A DNA stretch of 20,814 nt from an uncultured Eubacteriales bacterium (GTDB lineage: Bacteria > Bacillota > Clostridia > Monoglobales > Monoglobaceae), in contig URZD01000009.1 of the NCBI GenBank assembly GCA_900552305.1, forward strand, positions 1 to 20,814. The letters run 5' to 3'. Every line of letters starts with the position of its first letter. Within the stretch, counting starts at the first letter, position 1. The notes under the pieces are model-generated. The model saw only the letters and a list, made by a program, of their open reading frames with translations. It was not told where the DNA came from and searched no databases. The translations under genes and the position numbers were made by a program. Of this stretch, positions 7,407 through 14,554 are shown in pieces.

Positions 7407-8735
7407 TTACTGTTTATCATTATCATCAAATATGTCGCCGCATTCCGGACAGAATTTAGGCGGATTTTTCGGATCCTGAGGTTCCCAGCCGCATTTGTCG
7501 CATTTATACAGCGGCGCGCCCGCAGGTTTCGGATTTCCGCAGTTCTGACAGAATTTGCCTTTGTTTACCGTACCGCACGAACAAGTCCAGCCTTCTGACG
7601 GCGCCTGCGGTTTTCCGCAATTCATACAGAATTTTCCCGTATTGCCCGTCTGACCGCATTCACAGCTCCAGCCTGCCGTTTGCGGCTGCTGCGCCTGTTG
7701 CTGAGGCTGCTGCGCCTGCTGCTGACCCATCGCAAAAAGATTTCCCGCATTCATGCCGCCTGCATTCTGCGCCATATTCATTCCGAAAAATCCGCCCATT
7801 GCGCCCATTCCGCCTTCGTTTGCCGCAGCCGTTCTCATAGCGTCTGTCTGACCTCCTACAATTCGCGCCGCCGCAATATTCGGATTTGTTGTCATAACGT
7901 TTTCTTCCCATTCGGTAATCTTTTTTCTCTGGTCGTCGGGAATAGATACGCCGTTAATGCTCACGGCGAAAAGCTCGATTCCGCGCTTTTCTCTCCACTC
8001 GGCTTTAAGCTCCTCGGAAAGAGCCTTTGTAACCTCTTTTGTATGCGCCGGAATTTCCGAATACATTATTTTCATTGCCGAAATTTGTGCGAACGCCGGG
8101 CGCAGCGCGTCCAAAAGCTCGCTCTTTAGCATATCGTCAATTTCCGAACGGTCGTATACATATTCAACGTTACCGGTCACATTTGTGTAAAACATAACGG
8201 GGTCGGCAATTTTATATGAATACACGCCGTTACACCTTAAATCCACCGACAGTTTGTAATTCATCGACTCGTCTATCGTTACCCTGAAAGGCACCGGCGA
8301 CGGCGTGCCGAACTTGTTGCCGGTAATTTCTTTTGTGTTGAAATAGTAAACCCTTTGGTCCTTGCCGGGTTCGCCGCCGAAAGTGAAACGCTTGCCCACC
8401 TGTCCGAAACTCTGCTTAATGCTTTCGCCTAAGCTGCCGCAGAAAATACTCGGTTCGGTAGAATTATCGTAGACAAATTCTCCGGCTTCGGCGCAGAATT
8501 CAACGATTTTTCCGGATTCCACAATAATCATGCTCTGTCCCTCGTTTACCGAAATTATAGAGCCGTTTGAAATAATGTTGTCGCTGCCCTTTGTATTAGA
8601 GCTCCTTTTTCCCGTGCGCTTCTCTCCTTTTGCCACAAGCGTGTCGGCACCTAAGCTTTCACAGTAAAAAAATTCTCTCCACTGATCAGCTAAAACGCCG
8701 CCAAGCGCCCCCGCTCCCGCTTTTAAAAGTCCCAT
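7407..8735 (-). CDS. ydjI: YdjI-like SPFH-domain protein with three C-terminal zinc ribbons
   Basis: 442 residues. An N-terminal amphipathic start (MGLLKAGAGALGGVLADQWREFF) leads into an SPFH/Band-7 domain (about 20-290) of the YdjI/virion-core-like type, including GSIISVNEGQSMIIVESGKI. A Met/Gly/Gln-rich flexible linker (305-353) contains a QQQ-rich run. Then come three Cys4 zinc ribbons: C358/C360/C370/C373, C385/C387/C396/C399 and C412/C415/C429/C432. In Bacillus subtilis YdjI is a cytosolic SPFH protein recruited to the membrane by YdjG and YdjH and needed to place the PspA homologue YdjF there. YdjG- and YdjH-like genes lie upstream in this series, but no PspA gene is seen. The start ATG at 8733-8735 has AGGAG about 9 nt upstream. 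The symbol is by family resemblance. Confidence 0.9.
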   Translation of the reverse strand: MGLLKAGAGALGGVLADQWREFFYCESLGADTLVAKGEKRTGKRSSNTKGSDNIISNGSIISVNEGQSMIIVESGKIVEFCAEAGEFVYDNSTEPSIFCGSLGESIKQSFGQVGKRFTFGGEPGKDQRVYYFNTKEITGNKFGTPSPVPFRVTIDESMNYKLSVDLRCNGVYSYKIADPVMFYTNVTGNVEYVYDRSEIDDMLKSELLDALRPAFAQISAMKIMYSEIPAHTKEVTKALSEELKAEWREKRGIELFAVSINGVSIPDDQRKKITEWEENVMTTNPNIAAARIVGGQTDAMRTAAANEGGMGAMGGFFGMNMAQNAGGMNAGNLFAMGQQQAQQPQQQAQQPQTAGWSCECGQTGNTGKFCMNCGKPQAPSEGWTCSCGTVNKGKFCQNCGNPKPAGAPLYKCDKCGWEPQDPKNPPKFCPECGDIFDDNDKQ

Positions 8736-8759
8736 AATTCTGTTCTCCTCTCAAAATTT

Positions 8760-9290
8760 TTATTCTTTATACTCTGTTATATCCCATATATCGGGCGTAC
8801 ATATCAGCCTGCCGTTTTCATCCGTATCGAGCGTGATTCTGTGTCCGCCGCGTATGACGATATAAATTTCGACATCGTCGCCGCAGTTTATCGTATACGG
8901 TGTGCCGTCATATACTCTTTGCAGGTTTTTCTTATCGCCGTTTTGAATCAGCTCGTTTTCATCTCCGTACCGCGGAATAACAAGAAACCATTTTTCTCCG
9001 CCGTAATCGTAATGACTGATTGCCCGGCGTTTTTCCTCCGAAAGCTCTGAAAAAAGTTTTTCTATATATTCCTTTGCCGCATTTTTACCGTTTTCTCCGT
9101 CCCCAAGATATGCAACAGCCCAATAGGGATAGCCGTCGACTTCATCGAACAAAAGAGTGTTTGCGTATTCTGTACGATGCTCGCTGTCGACATACACCAT
9201 GCCCGGTCCGTCCAGCATAAAAGGCTTTTCTCCCGGAACTTTGCAGCCAAAAAGATTGGCGGCGATTGTAAATATCGCAATTATTTTCAT
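8760..9290 (-). CDS. Small exported lipoprotein of unknown family
   Basis: 176 residues from the ATG at 9288-9290. That start gives a compact lipoprotein signal, MKIIAIFTIAANLFGC, with lipobox LFGC (C16). A GTG nine bases earlier (9297-9299) is in frame but lies within the ribosome binding site AAAGGTG (9297-9303), whose spacing to the ATG is about 8 nt, so the ATG is preferred. The mature part is mixed alpha/beta, acidic, with GYPYWAVAYLGD and a C-terminal beta-rich region (VEIYIVIRGGHRITLDTDENGRL). I recognise no family. It lies 16 nt after the LRR/SLH gene and 24 nt before the SPFH gene and would sit on the outer face of the membrane. Confidence 0.8.
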   Translation of the reverse strand: MKIIAIFTIAANLFGCKVPGEKPFMLDGPGMVYVDSEHRTEYANTLLFDEVDGYPYWAVAYLGDGENGKNAAKEYIEKLFSELSEEKRRAISHYDYGGEKWFLVIPRYGDENELIQNGDKKNLQRVYDGTPYTINCGDDVEIYIVIRGGHRITLDTDENGRLICTPDIWDITEYKE

Positions 9291-9306
9291 AGCTTTCACC
9301 TTTTAA

Positions 9307-10491
9307 TCACCCTTTCGGTAATTCAATTCTCATATCATAGCAAAGAATCCTCGAAATGAGCGCAGCCGCTTCGCTCCGTTTAACCTGCGAATCGGGATAG
9401 TATGCCATAAATTCATCGCTCCCCACCGCGATTCCCTTATTGTAAAGGTCTAAAATCTCATAGGCAAACGGCGTTGTGTCATAAACGTCGGGAATATCGA
9501 TTAAAGGAACATCGTTTATAAAATACGGATTGACGTCGCACCGTGAAAACAGATATGCCATCTGCGCACGCGTTGCGTTTTCCTCCCAATCAAAGATGAT
9601 ATAATCTTCAATTATTGCATTGTCATAGCAATAATCCACATAAACATCATACCAGTTTTCACCGGTCATTTGGAATTCAACTTCCTCTCTTTCGTATTGG
9701 CTTTTATTGTGAATTACCGCGGCAATTTTGGCTGCCTCCGCGCAGGTAAGCCCTGCATTCGGGTCAAATTCCGTTTTGTTTTTCCCGTTTATGATGCCAA
9801 AGCTGTACGCTGTCTGCACATAAGGATAATACCATGCGTCCGGCGATATGTCCGCAAACGGCAGAGAGGTATCCTCCAGATATTTGCTTCCTTTAAAGCC
9901 GCAGCCCTCGCAGTATATCATGTTTTCACCGAAAATATCCTTTTCCGTCATACTCTCAACAAGTGCGGTGTGCATAAGAGAAAAACTAAAATTCCCGTCA
10001 CCCTTTGCATCGGATATTTTTTCGTACATCACATGCTCATCTGCCGTGCACGGGATATAAAACTGTATAAATCCGGTTCCGATAAACACATCAGAATCAA
10101 ACGTTATTTCCTCTGAATTCAATGTAACCTCATTAAGATTTGCGCAGTTGGCAAAAGCGCGCTCACCGATATTTTTCACGCTTGACGGAATATATGCACT
10201 TTCGGCATTGCAGCCTTCAAAAGCATTTGTGTTTATCAATTCAATTCCTTCGGCAACGGATATGGCTTCAAGTCCTAAGTCAATACAAGCCATAACGCCG
10301 ATTTCATTGATTTTTGTTCCGTCTATTTCTGCCGGGAAAAAGGCAAATTCATCACCGTAATAAGCGGTAATTACTCCATCCTTTGTGTATTCATACATAC
10401 CGTCTGACGATTTGAATGTTTCCCATTCCGCACAGGCAACAGTGCCGCTTAAAATCAGCAGCGCTGCAAGCAATAACGATAATTTTTTCAC
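9307..10491 (-). CDS. BspA-like LRR protein with three C-terminal SLH domains
   Basis: 394 residues from a GTG at 10489-10491. Export signal at 1-20 (LLLAALLILSGTVAC); the Cys could be a weak lipobox or the cleavage may be by signal peptidase I. Residues about 35-160 show LRR_5/BspA-type repeats (GLEAISVAEGIELINTNAFEGC, YIPSSVKNIGERAFANCANLNEVTL). Residues about 213-255, 276-318 and 330-385 are SLH domains (FADISPDAWYYPYVQTAYSFG, ITRAQ-like ATRAQMAYLF, KRSEAAALISRIL), which bind secondary cell-wall polymer. A GTG at 10498-10500 in the same frame overlaps the ribosome binding site GGGAGG (10500-10505), so the later GTG, 8 nt away, is preferred. The protein is a plausible wall-side contact for the adjoining membrane proteins. 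Confidence 0.9.
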   Translation of the reverse strand: MKKLSLLLAALLILSGTVACAEWETFKSSDGMYEYTKDGVITAYYGDEFAFFPAEIDGTKINEIGVMACIDLGLEAISVAEGIELINTNAFEGCNAESAYIPSSVKNIGERAFANCANLNEVTLNSEEITFDSDVFIGTGFIQFYIPCTADEHVMYEKISDAKGDGNFSFSLMHTALVESMTEKDIFGENMIYCEGCGFKGSKYLEDTSLPFADISPDAWYYPYVQTAYSFGIINGKNKTEFDPNAGLTCAEAAKIAAVIHNKSQYEREEVEFQMTGENWYDVYVDYCYDNAIIEDYIIFDWEENATRAQMAYLFSRCDVNPYFINDVPLIDIPDVYDTTPFAYEILDLYNKGIAVGSDEFMAYYPDSQVKRSEAAALISRILCYDMRIELPKG

Positions 10492-10499
10492 GCTTCGCA

Positions 10500-10505
10500 C
10501 CTCCC
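10500..10505 (-). promoter_or_regulatory. Ribosome binding site deciding the start of the LRR/SLH gene
   Basis: GGGAGG on the - strand directly follows the TAA of the DUF4428-type gene and lies 8 nt before the GTG at 10489-10491. The earlier in-frame GTG overlaps it and cannot use it. Confidence 0.8.
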
Positions 10506-10506
10506 G

Positions 10507-11385
10507 TTACTTTATTTTGGCTTCCGCATCGTCCGCGCGTCTTGTGTAAACCGCCATGCCGCCGGTCGCTGCATCATTCATAGCATTTATGCCTTCCTTC
10601 AGTTTTTCTTTGTCTGCCTCCGTTATGGCTTTCTCACCTTTTGTTGCAACCTTAAATGCCGTTTCGAATGCCGCCGCCATTCCAATCGCTGCCGCATCCT
10701 CTCTTTTTTCCGCCTTACTTCTGCCAAAGCCGAACAAGCCTCTTTCATCATCGTGAACGCCGAAAATATAATCAAACTTGCATTTTGCATTATGTGCATA
10801 CTGCAAATCCGAACGGTCTTTTTTGCTGAAACAGATTTTAAGCTCCCGCTTGATATACGGATGAGGACGAAGACCTTTTTTGTTGTCTGTATTAACCTTG
10901 CTCATATTTCCGCCCAAAAGCTTGATTTTTAATCCGCATTCCTTAAATTCAGGATTTTTTCCCGGCTCGGTTGCCGGTGTTTCATCTATGTATTCCTCAT
11001 AGCTTGCCACCTGATCGTAGCGGAAAAGCTCGTTCATTTTGCCTCTGCCCGTGTTGCTTCTGTATTTAATCCGAAACATTCCCAAGTCATCGCAAAATTC
11101 AATGCCCATTTCCTTGAGCGACGAAGGGTATGTGTCTTTCTTTCCTTCTTTGGAATAGACCTCCTCAAAAAGTCTGTTCTGCCGTTTCATATATTCTATA
11201 TGTCCCTTGACTTCGTCCAATGTCAGCTCGCTCAGCCTAATGTACTTTGAGCATAGATTTCCGCAATCGTCACATAAAAATTCCTTGTTCTTGATTTTTG
11301 TGCGGTGCATCATGCCGCATTCCTTTCCGCATAACGCACAGTTCTTTTTGCCAAAAATGTTCTTAAAAAAATCACCCAATCCCAT
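10507..11385 (-). CDS. DUF4428-type N-terminal zinc protein
   Basis: 292 residues with no signal peptide. The first 50 residues carry a treble-clef-like Cys cluster (C16, C19, C23, C38, C41, C45; CALCGKECG...FLCDDCGNLC), as in DUF4428 proteins of Clostridia and Bacilli. The middle (about 75-190) is mixed alpha/beta with a beta-rich segment (DDLGMFRIKYRSNTGRGKMNELFRYDQVASYEEYID), reminiscent of the small PH-like or lipid-associated domains often found with DUF4428, but this is uncertain. The C-terminus (about 225-285) is Ala-rich and helical. The start ATG at 11383-11385 follows AAGGAGG at 8 nt. Position between the TPM gene and the LRR/SLH gene suggests a cytosolic adaptor of the same system. 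Confidence 0.85.
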   Translation of the reverse strand: MGLGDFFKNIFGKKNCALCGKECGMMHRTKIKNKEFLCDDCGNLCSKYIRLSELTLDEVKGHIEYMKRQNRLFEEVYSKEGKKDTYPSSLKEMGIEFCDDLGMFRIKYRSNTGRGKMNELFRYDQVASYEEYIDETPATEPGKNPEFKECGLKIKLLGGNMSKVNTDNKKGLRPHPYIKRELKICFSKKDRSDLQYAHNAKCKFDYIFGVHDDERGLFGFGRSKAEKREDAAAIGMAAAFETAFKVATKGEKAITEADKEKLKEGINAMNDAATGGMAVYTRRADDAEAKIK

Positions 11386-11411
11386 AATTTTTTCCTCCTT
11401 AAAATTTGTTT

Positions 11412-12191
11412 TTAAAAGCTTCCGCCCCTTCCGCCGTGACTTCTGCCGGAAGACGATGTATGGCTGCCGGAATCCGATTTCGGCTTTTCCGTTTTTGTCA
11501 CGGTACTGTAAAGGAATATATCCCTTGAAAAGTCAAGATTCATACTGTTCGGCTTCATATAGTTGCCGGCATAGTCCTCTTTGACCGCCGTTTTCATTGC
11601 GCAGAGCTTTTTATGCATCATAAAATACGCAAGAATAAGGGGAAGAAGAAGCACCCCGGCAACCACACACAGGATATACTTCATGCTGTGCTGCCTCTTG
11701 TTGAACGGCTTACCCTCTGCCGCCATTTCCAAAAGCTCTTCGGCATGATCGGCATAGGACTTGACTGCCGCATAATAGTTATCTTCCTTTAAATACGGCA
11801 CAATCTTTTTTTCAAGATATTTAAGACCGTTTTCGTTGAATATCGTTTCACCGCTGCCGCAGGTGGAAAAATGATATTTTCTTTCGTAATCAGCTATGTA
11901 AAACAGAATACCGTCATAGTTTTCGCCGTATCCGTAGCCGTTGTAATCGTAAATATCGCCCGCCGCATTCTGTGCGTCGTAAGAGGAGAGTCTGTCCTCA
12001 GAAACGAACGCAACGTCAAAGCTGTATTTTTCACGGATTTTGTCAAGTCTTTCCGTCAGCTCCGCATTTTGCTCTTTCGTCAGATAGCCTGCCGCGTCCG
12101 AAACGGGAGCCTGCTTAAACTCGGCATAGGCATAAAATGCGGATAAAAAGCAAAGAACGGATATCATCGGGATAATAATAATTCTTTTCAT
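11412..12191 (-). CDS. ydjH: YdjH-like TPM-domain membrane protein
   Basis: 259 residues from the ATG at 12189-12191. Signal/first membrane segment at 1-23, then an extracytoplasmic TPM domain (about 28-155: VSDAAGYLTKEQNAELTERLDKIREKY, DGILFYIADYERKYHFSTCGSG, YYAAVKSYADHAEELL). A second transmembrane helix (about 170-191) leads to a cytosolic tail ending in SSGRSHGGRGGSF, the Gly-rich terminal motif common in this family. TPM domains are associated with membrane stress and photosystem repair proteins. In Bacillus subtilis YdjH acts with YdjG to recruit the SPFH protein YdjI. GTG codons at 12198-12200 and 12192-12194 are in frame, but the ribosome binding site GGGGG at 12200-12204 favours the ATG. 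The YdjG-like gene ends 12 nt before. Confidence 0.9.
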   Translation of the reverse strand: MKRIIIIPMISVLCFLSAFYAYAEFKQAPVSDAAGYLTKEQNAELTERLDKIREKYSFDVAFVSEDRLSSYDAQNAAGDIYDYNGYGYGENYDGILFYIADYERKYHFSTCGSGETIFNENGLKYLEKKIVPYLKEDNYYAAVKSYADHAEELLEMAAEGKPFNKRQHSMKYILCVVAGVLLLPLILAYFMMHKKLCAMKTAVKEDYAGNYMKPNSMNLDFSRDIFLYSTVTKTEKPKSDSGSHTSSSGRSHGGRGGSF

Positions 12192-12199
12192 CACACGCA

Positions 12200-12204
12200 C
12201 CCCC
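12200..12204 (-). promoter_or_regulatory. Ribosome binding site deciding the start of the TPM gene
   Basis: GGGGG on the - strand begins with the last base of the upstream TAG stop and lies 8 nt before the ATG at 12189-12191. It overlaps the alternative GTG at 12198-12200. Confidence 0.7.
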
Positions 12205-13283
12205 TAACGCAGCAGAAAATACGCTGCGGCCGCCGCAGCAGCATATGCCAAACCTGCAATTTTCCCAAAATACCGCCATTTTTTGCCTTTGTCAATCGGA
12301 TATTCTCCGACAACCTTGCCGGTCTGTCCGTTGATGGCAAACCGATATAGATTGTTCATATATTTTATGTTGAGCATCCAAACCGGGAGAAGGGAATACC
12401 TTATTTTACCGCCTGAAAAGCTAATTTTTGTACTTTCGGGAATCACTGCAGCGTAACCGCTCGTCGTCTCCTTAAATACTGAAACCGTTGAATTTTTTAC
12501 ACGTTCGTTCGCTCGCTCTATGCTTTGCTCTGCCGAAACATCATATTTATCCGCCATATACCCCGAAAGATATGCACCGTTAAACTCCACTGCATCATCA
12601 TAACAAAAAGGTTCTACCGCCTCCATATATGCGTCATCCGCTTTTTTTGAGCCATCAACAGGAATATTGGCAAAACCCACACTGCCGCTTCTGAAAAGTC
12701 TGTAATAATCTGTCTTGGTATAATTATAACTGGAATCGCTCCAGCTTGTAACCATTTGTGCTCCGTAAGTTATTGCAGCACTGCAGTCGCAGTCAAACAT
12801 CCAAAACGGCACATAAACGCCTGTCATTTCTTCTATCTTCTTCTTAACCTTAAATTCGTCCGGCAGAAACGGCGCATTTTTGAAATCTGCCTCAAACGCC
12901 GCCATCGCCGCCTTCTTATCTGTCTTAAACGGAATAATATAGTCAGGTCGGAGGGTACCCTCAAACTGCCCTTTGATTACCGCTGCATCGCCACAGTATG
13001 GACAAACGGTTGACCCCATCGTATCGTCACCGGTTATTTCCGCACCGCAAGATGGGCAGGTATAGCTTGCAAGTTCAATTTCTCCATCCGTTTCATAGTT
13101 TCTCGGTTCATAATGCTCCCAGTCATATTTCGACTCGCCCTGCATTTGTGCTCCGACGTCGTCAATTTGCCGCATCGCGTCAAGCTCAAAATCGTTTCCG
13201 CAAGAATCGCAGTGCAGCGACTCGTTCCGAAAAATCAGCGAAGCACCGCAGCAAGGACACTTATAGCTTTGTACTGTTTCCAT
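12204..13283 (-). CDS. ydjG: YdjG-like double zinc-ribbon membrane protein
   Basis: 359 residues. Two zinc ribbons: C9/C12/C25/C28 (YKCPCCGASLIF...HCDSCGNDFEL) and C76/C79/C94/C97 (YTCPSCGAEI...VCPYCGDAAVI). A long mixed alpha/beta domain follows, with the family signature YVPFWMFDCDC (157-167) and a conserved LLPVWMLNIKY near 298. A single C-terminal hydrophobic segment (about 340-358, Ala-rich) anchors it, leaving the ribbons in the cytosol. This is the architecture of Bacillus subtilis YdjG, often mis-annotated as a primosome or replication-restart protein because of the ribbons. The start ATG at 13281-13283 follows GGGGG at 7 nt. It is the first gene of the Ydj-like block. Confidence 0.9.
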   Translation of the reverse strand: METVQSYKCPCCGASLIFRNESLHCDSCGNDFELDAMRQIDDVGAQMQGESKYDWEHYEPRNYETDGEIELASYTCPSCGAEITGDDTMGSTVCPYCGDAAVIKGQFEGTLRPDYIIPFKTDKKAAMAAFEADFKNAPFLPDEFKVKKKIEEMTGVYVPFWMFDCDCSAAITYGAQMVTSWSDSSYNYTKTDYYRLFRSGSVGFANIPVDGSKKADDAYMEAVEPFCYDDAVEFNGAYLSGYMADKYDVSAEQSIERANERVKNSTVSVFKETTSGYAAVIPESTKISFSGGKIRYSLLPVWMLNIKYMNNLYRFAINGQTGKVVGEYPIDKGKKWRYFGKIAGLAYAAAAAAAYFLLR

Positions 13284-13307
13284 CGTTTCACCCCCTTAAT
13301 ATGCTTA

Positions 13308-14486
13308 TCATAATTTACATCCGATAAATTTTACAGTATCGCCGCTGCAGAAATTATAATAAGAATTATTTGAAAAGTCACAGCCGGAAAATTCAATATC
13401 CGAACAATCGTAAGCGCTTATAAAATACGAATTCTCCGAGCTGCTGTTATTTTTAATTGCCGAGTTTGTTACGCTTACACTGTTGCAGCTGTCCAGTGCA
13501 AACATTGAAAACATCCCCGAATCTCTGAATGTGCAGCCGTTAAACTTAATTCCATCACAGTCGCTTAACTCAACAAGCCCGTATGTGCACTCATATATTT
13601 CCGTGTTTTTCACAGTTATTCCGGCAGAGTCTGTCGCAGTTATTCCGTACGTTCCGCAGCCGTACAGGCTGCATTTATCAATATTTATATCCCGACACCC
13701 GTCAAGCATTATTACCCCGCCGGTACAATAGCCCTTCTCGACCTTATGTCCTGCTGTGATATTTTTAAGCACAATACCGCTGCACCCCCTAAAGCTTAGT
13801 ACGTTTGCGTAGGGAGCCTGAGTAACAACAGAAGCGCTTATTCCCTCCGGCGCTTCTATAACAAGATTGGATACGTCTTTTATTATATATTCGTATCCTT
13901 CAAAGGTATCGTCTGCAAAAACATTAGGATTATCAATATTTATCGCATCAAGCTCCGATAAATCATATTCCTGCTCCTTGAGAATGATTTTTGTATAGCT
14001 TGCCGCATTAAGTATAATATCATGAGGCGTCTTTGCCTCTGCAATGTTATATTTTATTACATTTGCAATATTATTTTCTTCGTCCCAGTTAACCTCGCAT
14101 CCCATTTCCTCGGCAACCAGCCGCAGGGGAACAAAGGTTCTTTCGTCTTTAATTACCGCCGGAACATCCATGGTTTTTTTTTCGCCGTTTTTATAATAGT
14201 CTGCGCTGCCTATATAAAGCGTAAGATTATCGGAAGGCGAATCGATATCAACTCTTTGTTCCTCCGCAAACCACTCAACGCTGTACTTTAAATGCTCCGA
14301 AACGGCTCTCACCGGAACGAGAGTCCGCCCGTTTTCCACAAAGGGTGAAACCTCCGTTTCGATAATTTCCCCGTTTATCGTTATCCCAACTGCAACATCT
14401 GCGTCGGCATTGACGCAAACTATATTACCGGAACTAAAAAGAAATAAAACCGTTAAAAAAACAATATATTTTTTAATAAAAATCAC
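13308..14486 (-). CDS. Exported copper-amine-oxidase-N plus right-handed beta-helix protein
   Basis: Up to 392 residues. A signal peptide (about 1-28) is followed by a copper-amine-oxidase-N stalk domain in two halves (about 32-145; GRTLVPVRAVSEHLKYSVEW and ERTFVPLRLVAEEMGCEVNW). Residues about 200-392 form a right-handed parallel beta-helix, with coils of about 22-24 residues rich in Asn and Cys (SGIVLKNIT, CRDINIDKCSLYGCG, CDGIKFNGCTF, CSDIEFSGCDF). At least a dozen Cys recur at matching coil positions. No polysaccharide-lyase catalytic residues could be assigned. The frame's first possible start is GTG at 14484-14486, but this lies inside the ribosome binding site GAGGTGA; the codon with proper spacing (14475-14477) is ATT. 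An in-frame TAA just upstream excludes a longer form. Confidence 0.87.
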   Translation of the reverse strand: MIFIKKYIVFLTVLFLFSSGNIVCVNADADVAVGITINGEIIETEVSPFVENGRTLVPVRAVSEHLKYSVEWFAEEQRVDIDSPSDNLTLYIGSADYYKNGEKKTMDVPAVIKDERTFVPLRLVAEEMGCEVNWDEENNIANVIKYNIAEAKTPHDIILNAASYTKIILKEQEYDLSELDAINIDNPNVFADDTFEGYEYIIKDVSNLVIEAPEGISASVVTQAPYANVLSFRGCSGIVLKNITAGHKVEKGYCTGGVIMLDGCRDINIDKCSLYGCGTYGITATDSAGITVKNTEIYECTYGLVELSDCDGIKFNGCTFRDSGMFSMFALDSCNSVSVTNSAIKNNSSSENSYFISAYDCSDIEFSGCDFSNNSYYNFCSGDTVKFIGCKL

Positions 14487-14489
14487 CTC
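14483..14489 (-). promoter_or_regulatory. Ribosome binding site pointing to an ATT start codon
   Basis: GAGGTGA on the - strand. The 8-nt spacing used by the neighbouring genes places the start at 14475-14477, which reads ATT and is followed by AAA AAA, the usual MKK-type beginning. The only conventional codon, GTG 14484-14486, overlaps the binding site. Confidence 0.55.
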
Positions 14490-14505
14490 TTAAATTTTGG
14501 CCCAT

Positions 14506-14541
14506 ATGCTCCCGCTGCCAAAAACAGGACGGCGGGAGCAT
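14506..14541 (-). repeat. Intergenic 10-bp GC-rich hairpin
   Basis: ATGCTCCCGC at 14506-14515 pairs perfectly with GCGGGAGCAT at 14532-14541 around a 16-nt loop, between the four-helix membrane protein gene and the beta-helix gene. The U-tract after the hairpin is missing on the - strand (it continues ATGGGCC) and imperfect on the + strand. It may be a weak terminator, an attenuator or an mRNA processing/stability element separating the surface-protein genes from the Ydj-like block. Confidence 0.6.
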
Positions 14542-14554
14542 TCGGATATTTTAT

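Noticed and set aside
7680..7730. CTG/CTGC-rich simple repeat
   Set aside because: It encodes the Gln-rich linker of the SPFH protein and needs no separate explanation.
12204..13283. Primosome or replication-restart protein
   Set aside because: Zinc ribbons alone suggest that, but there is no helicase motif, and the YVPFWMFDCDC motif plus C-terminal anchor and the neighbouring TPM gene fit YdjG.
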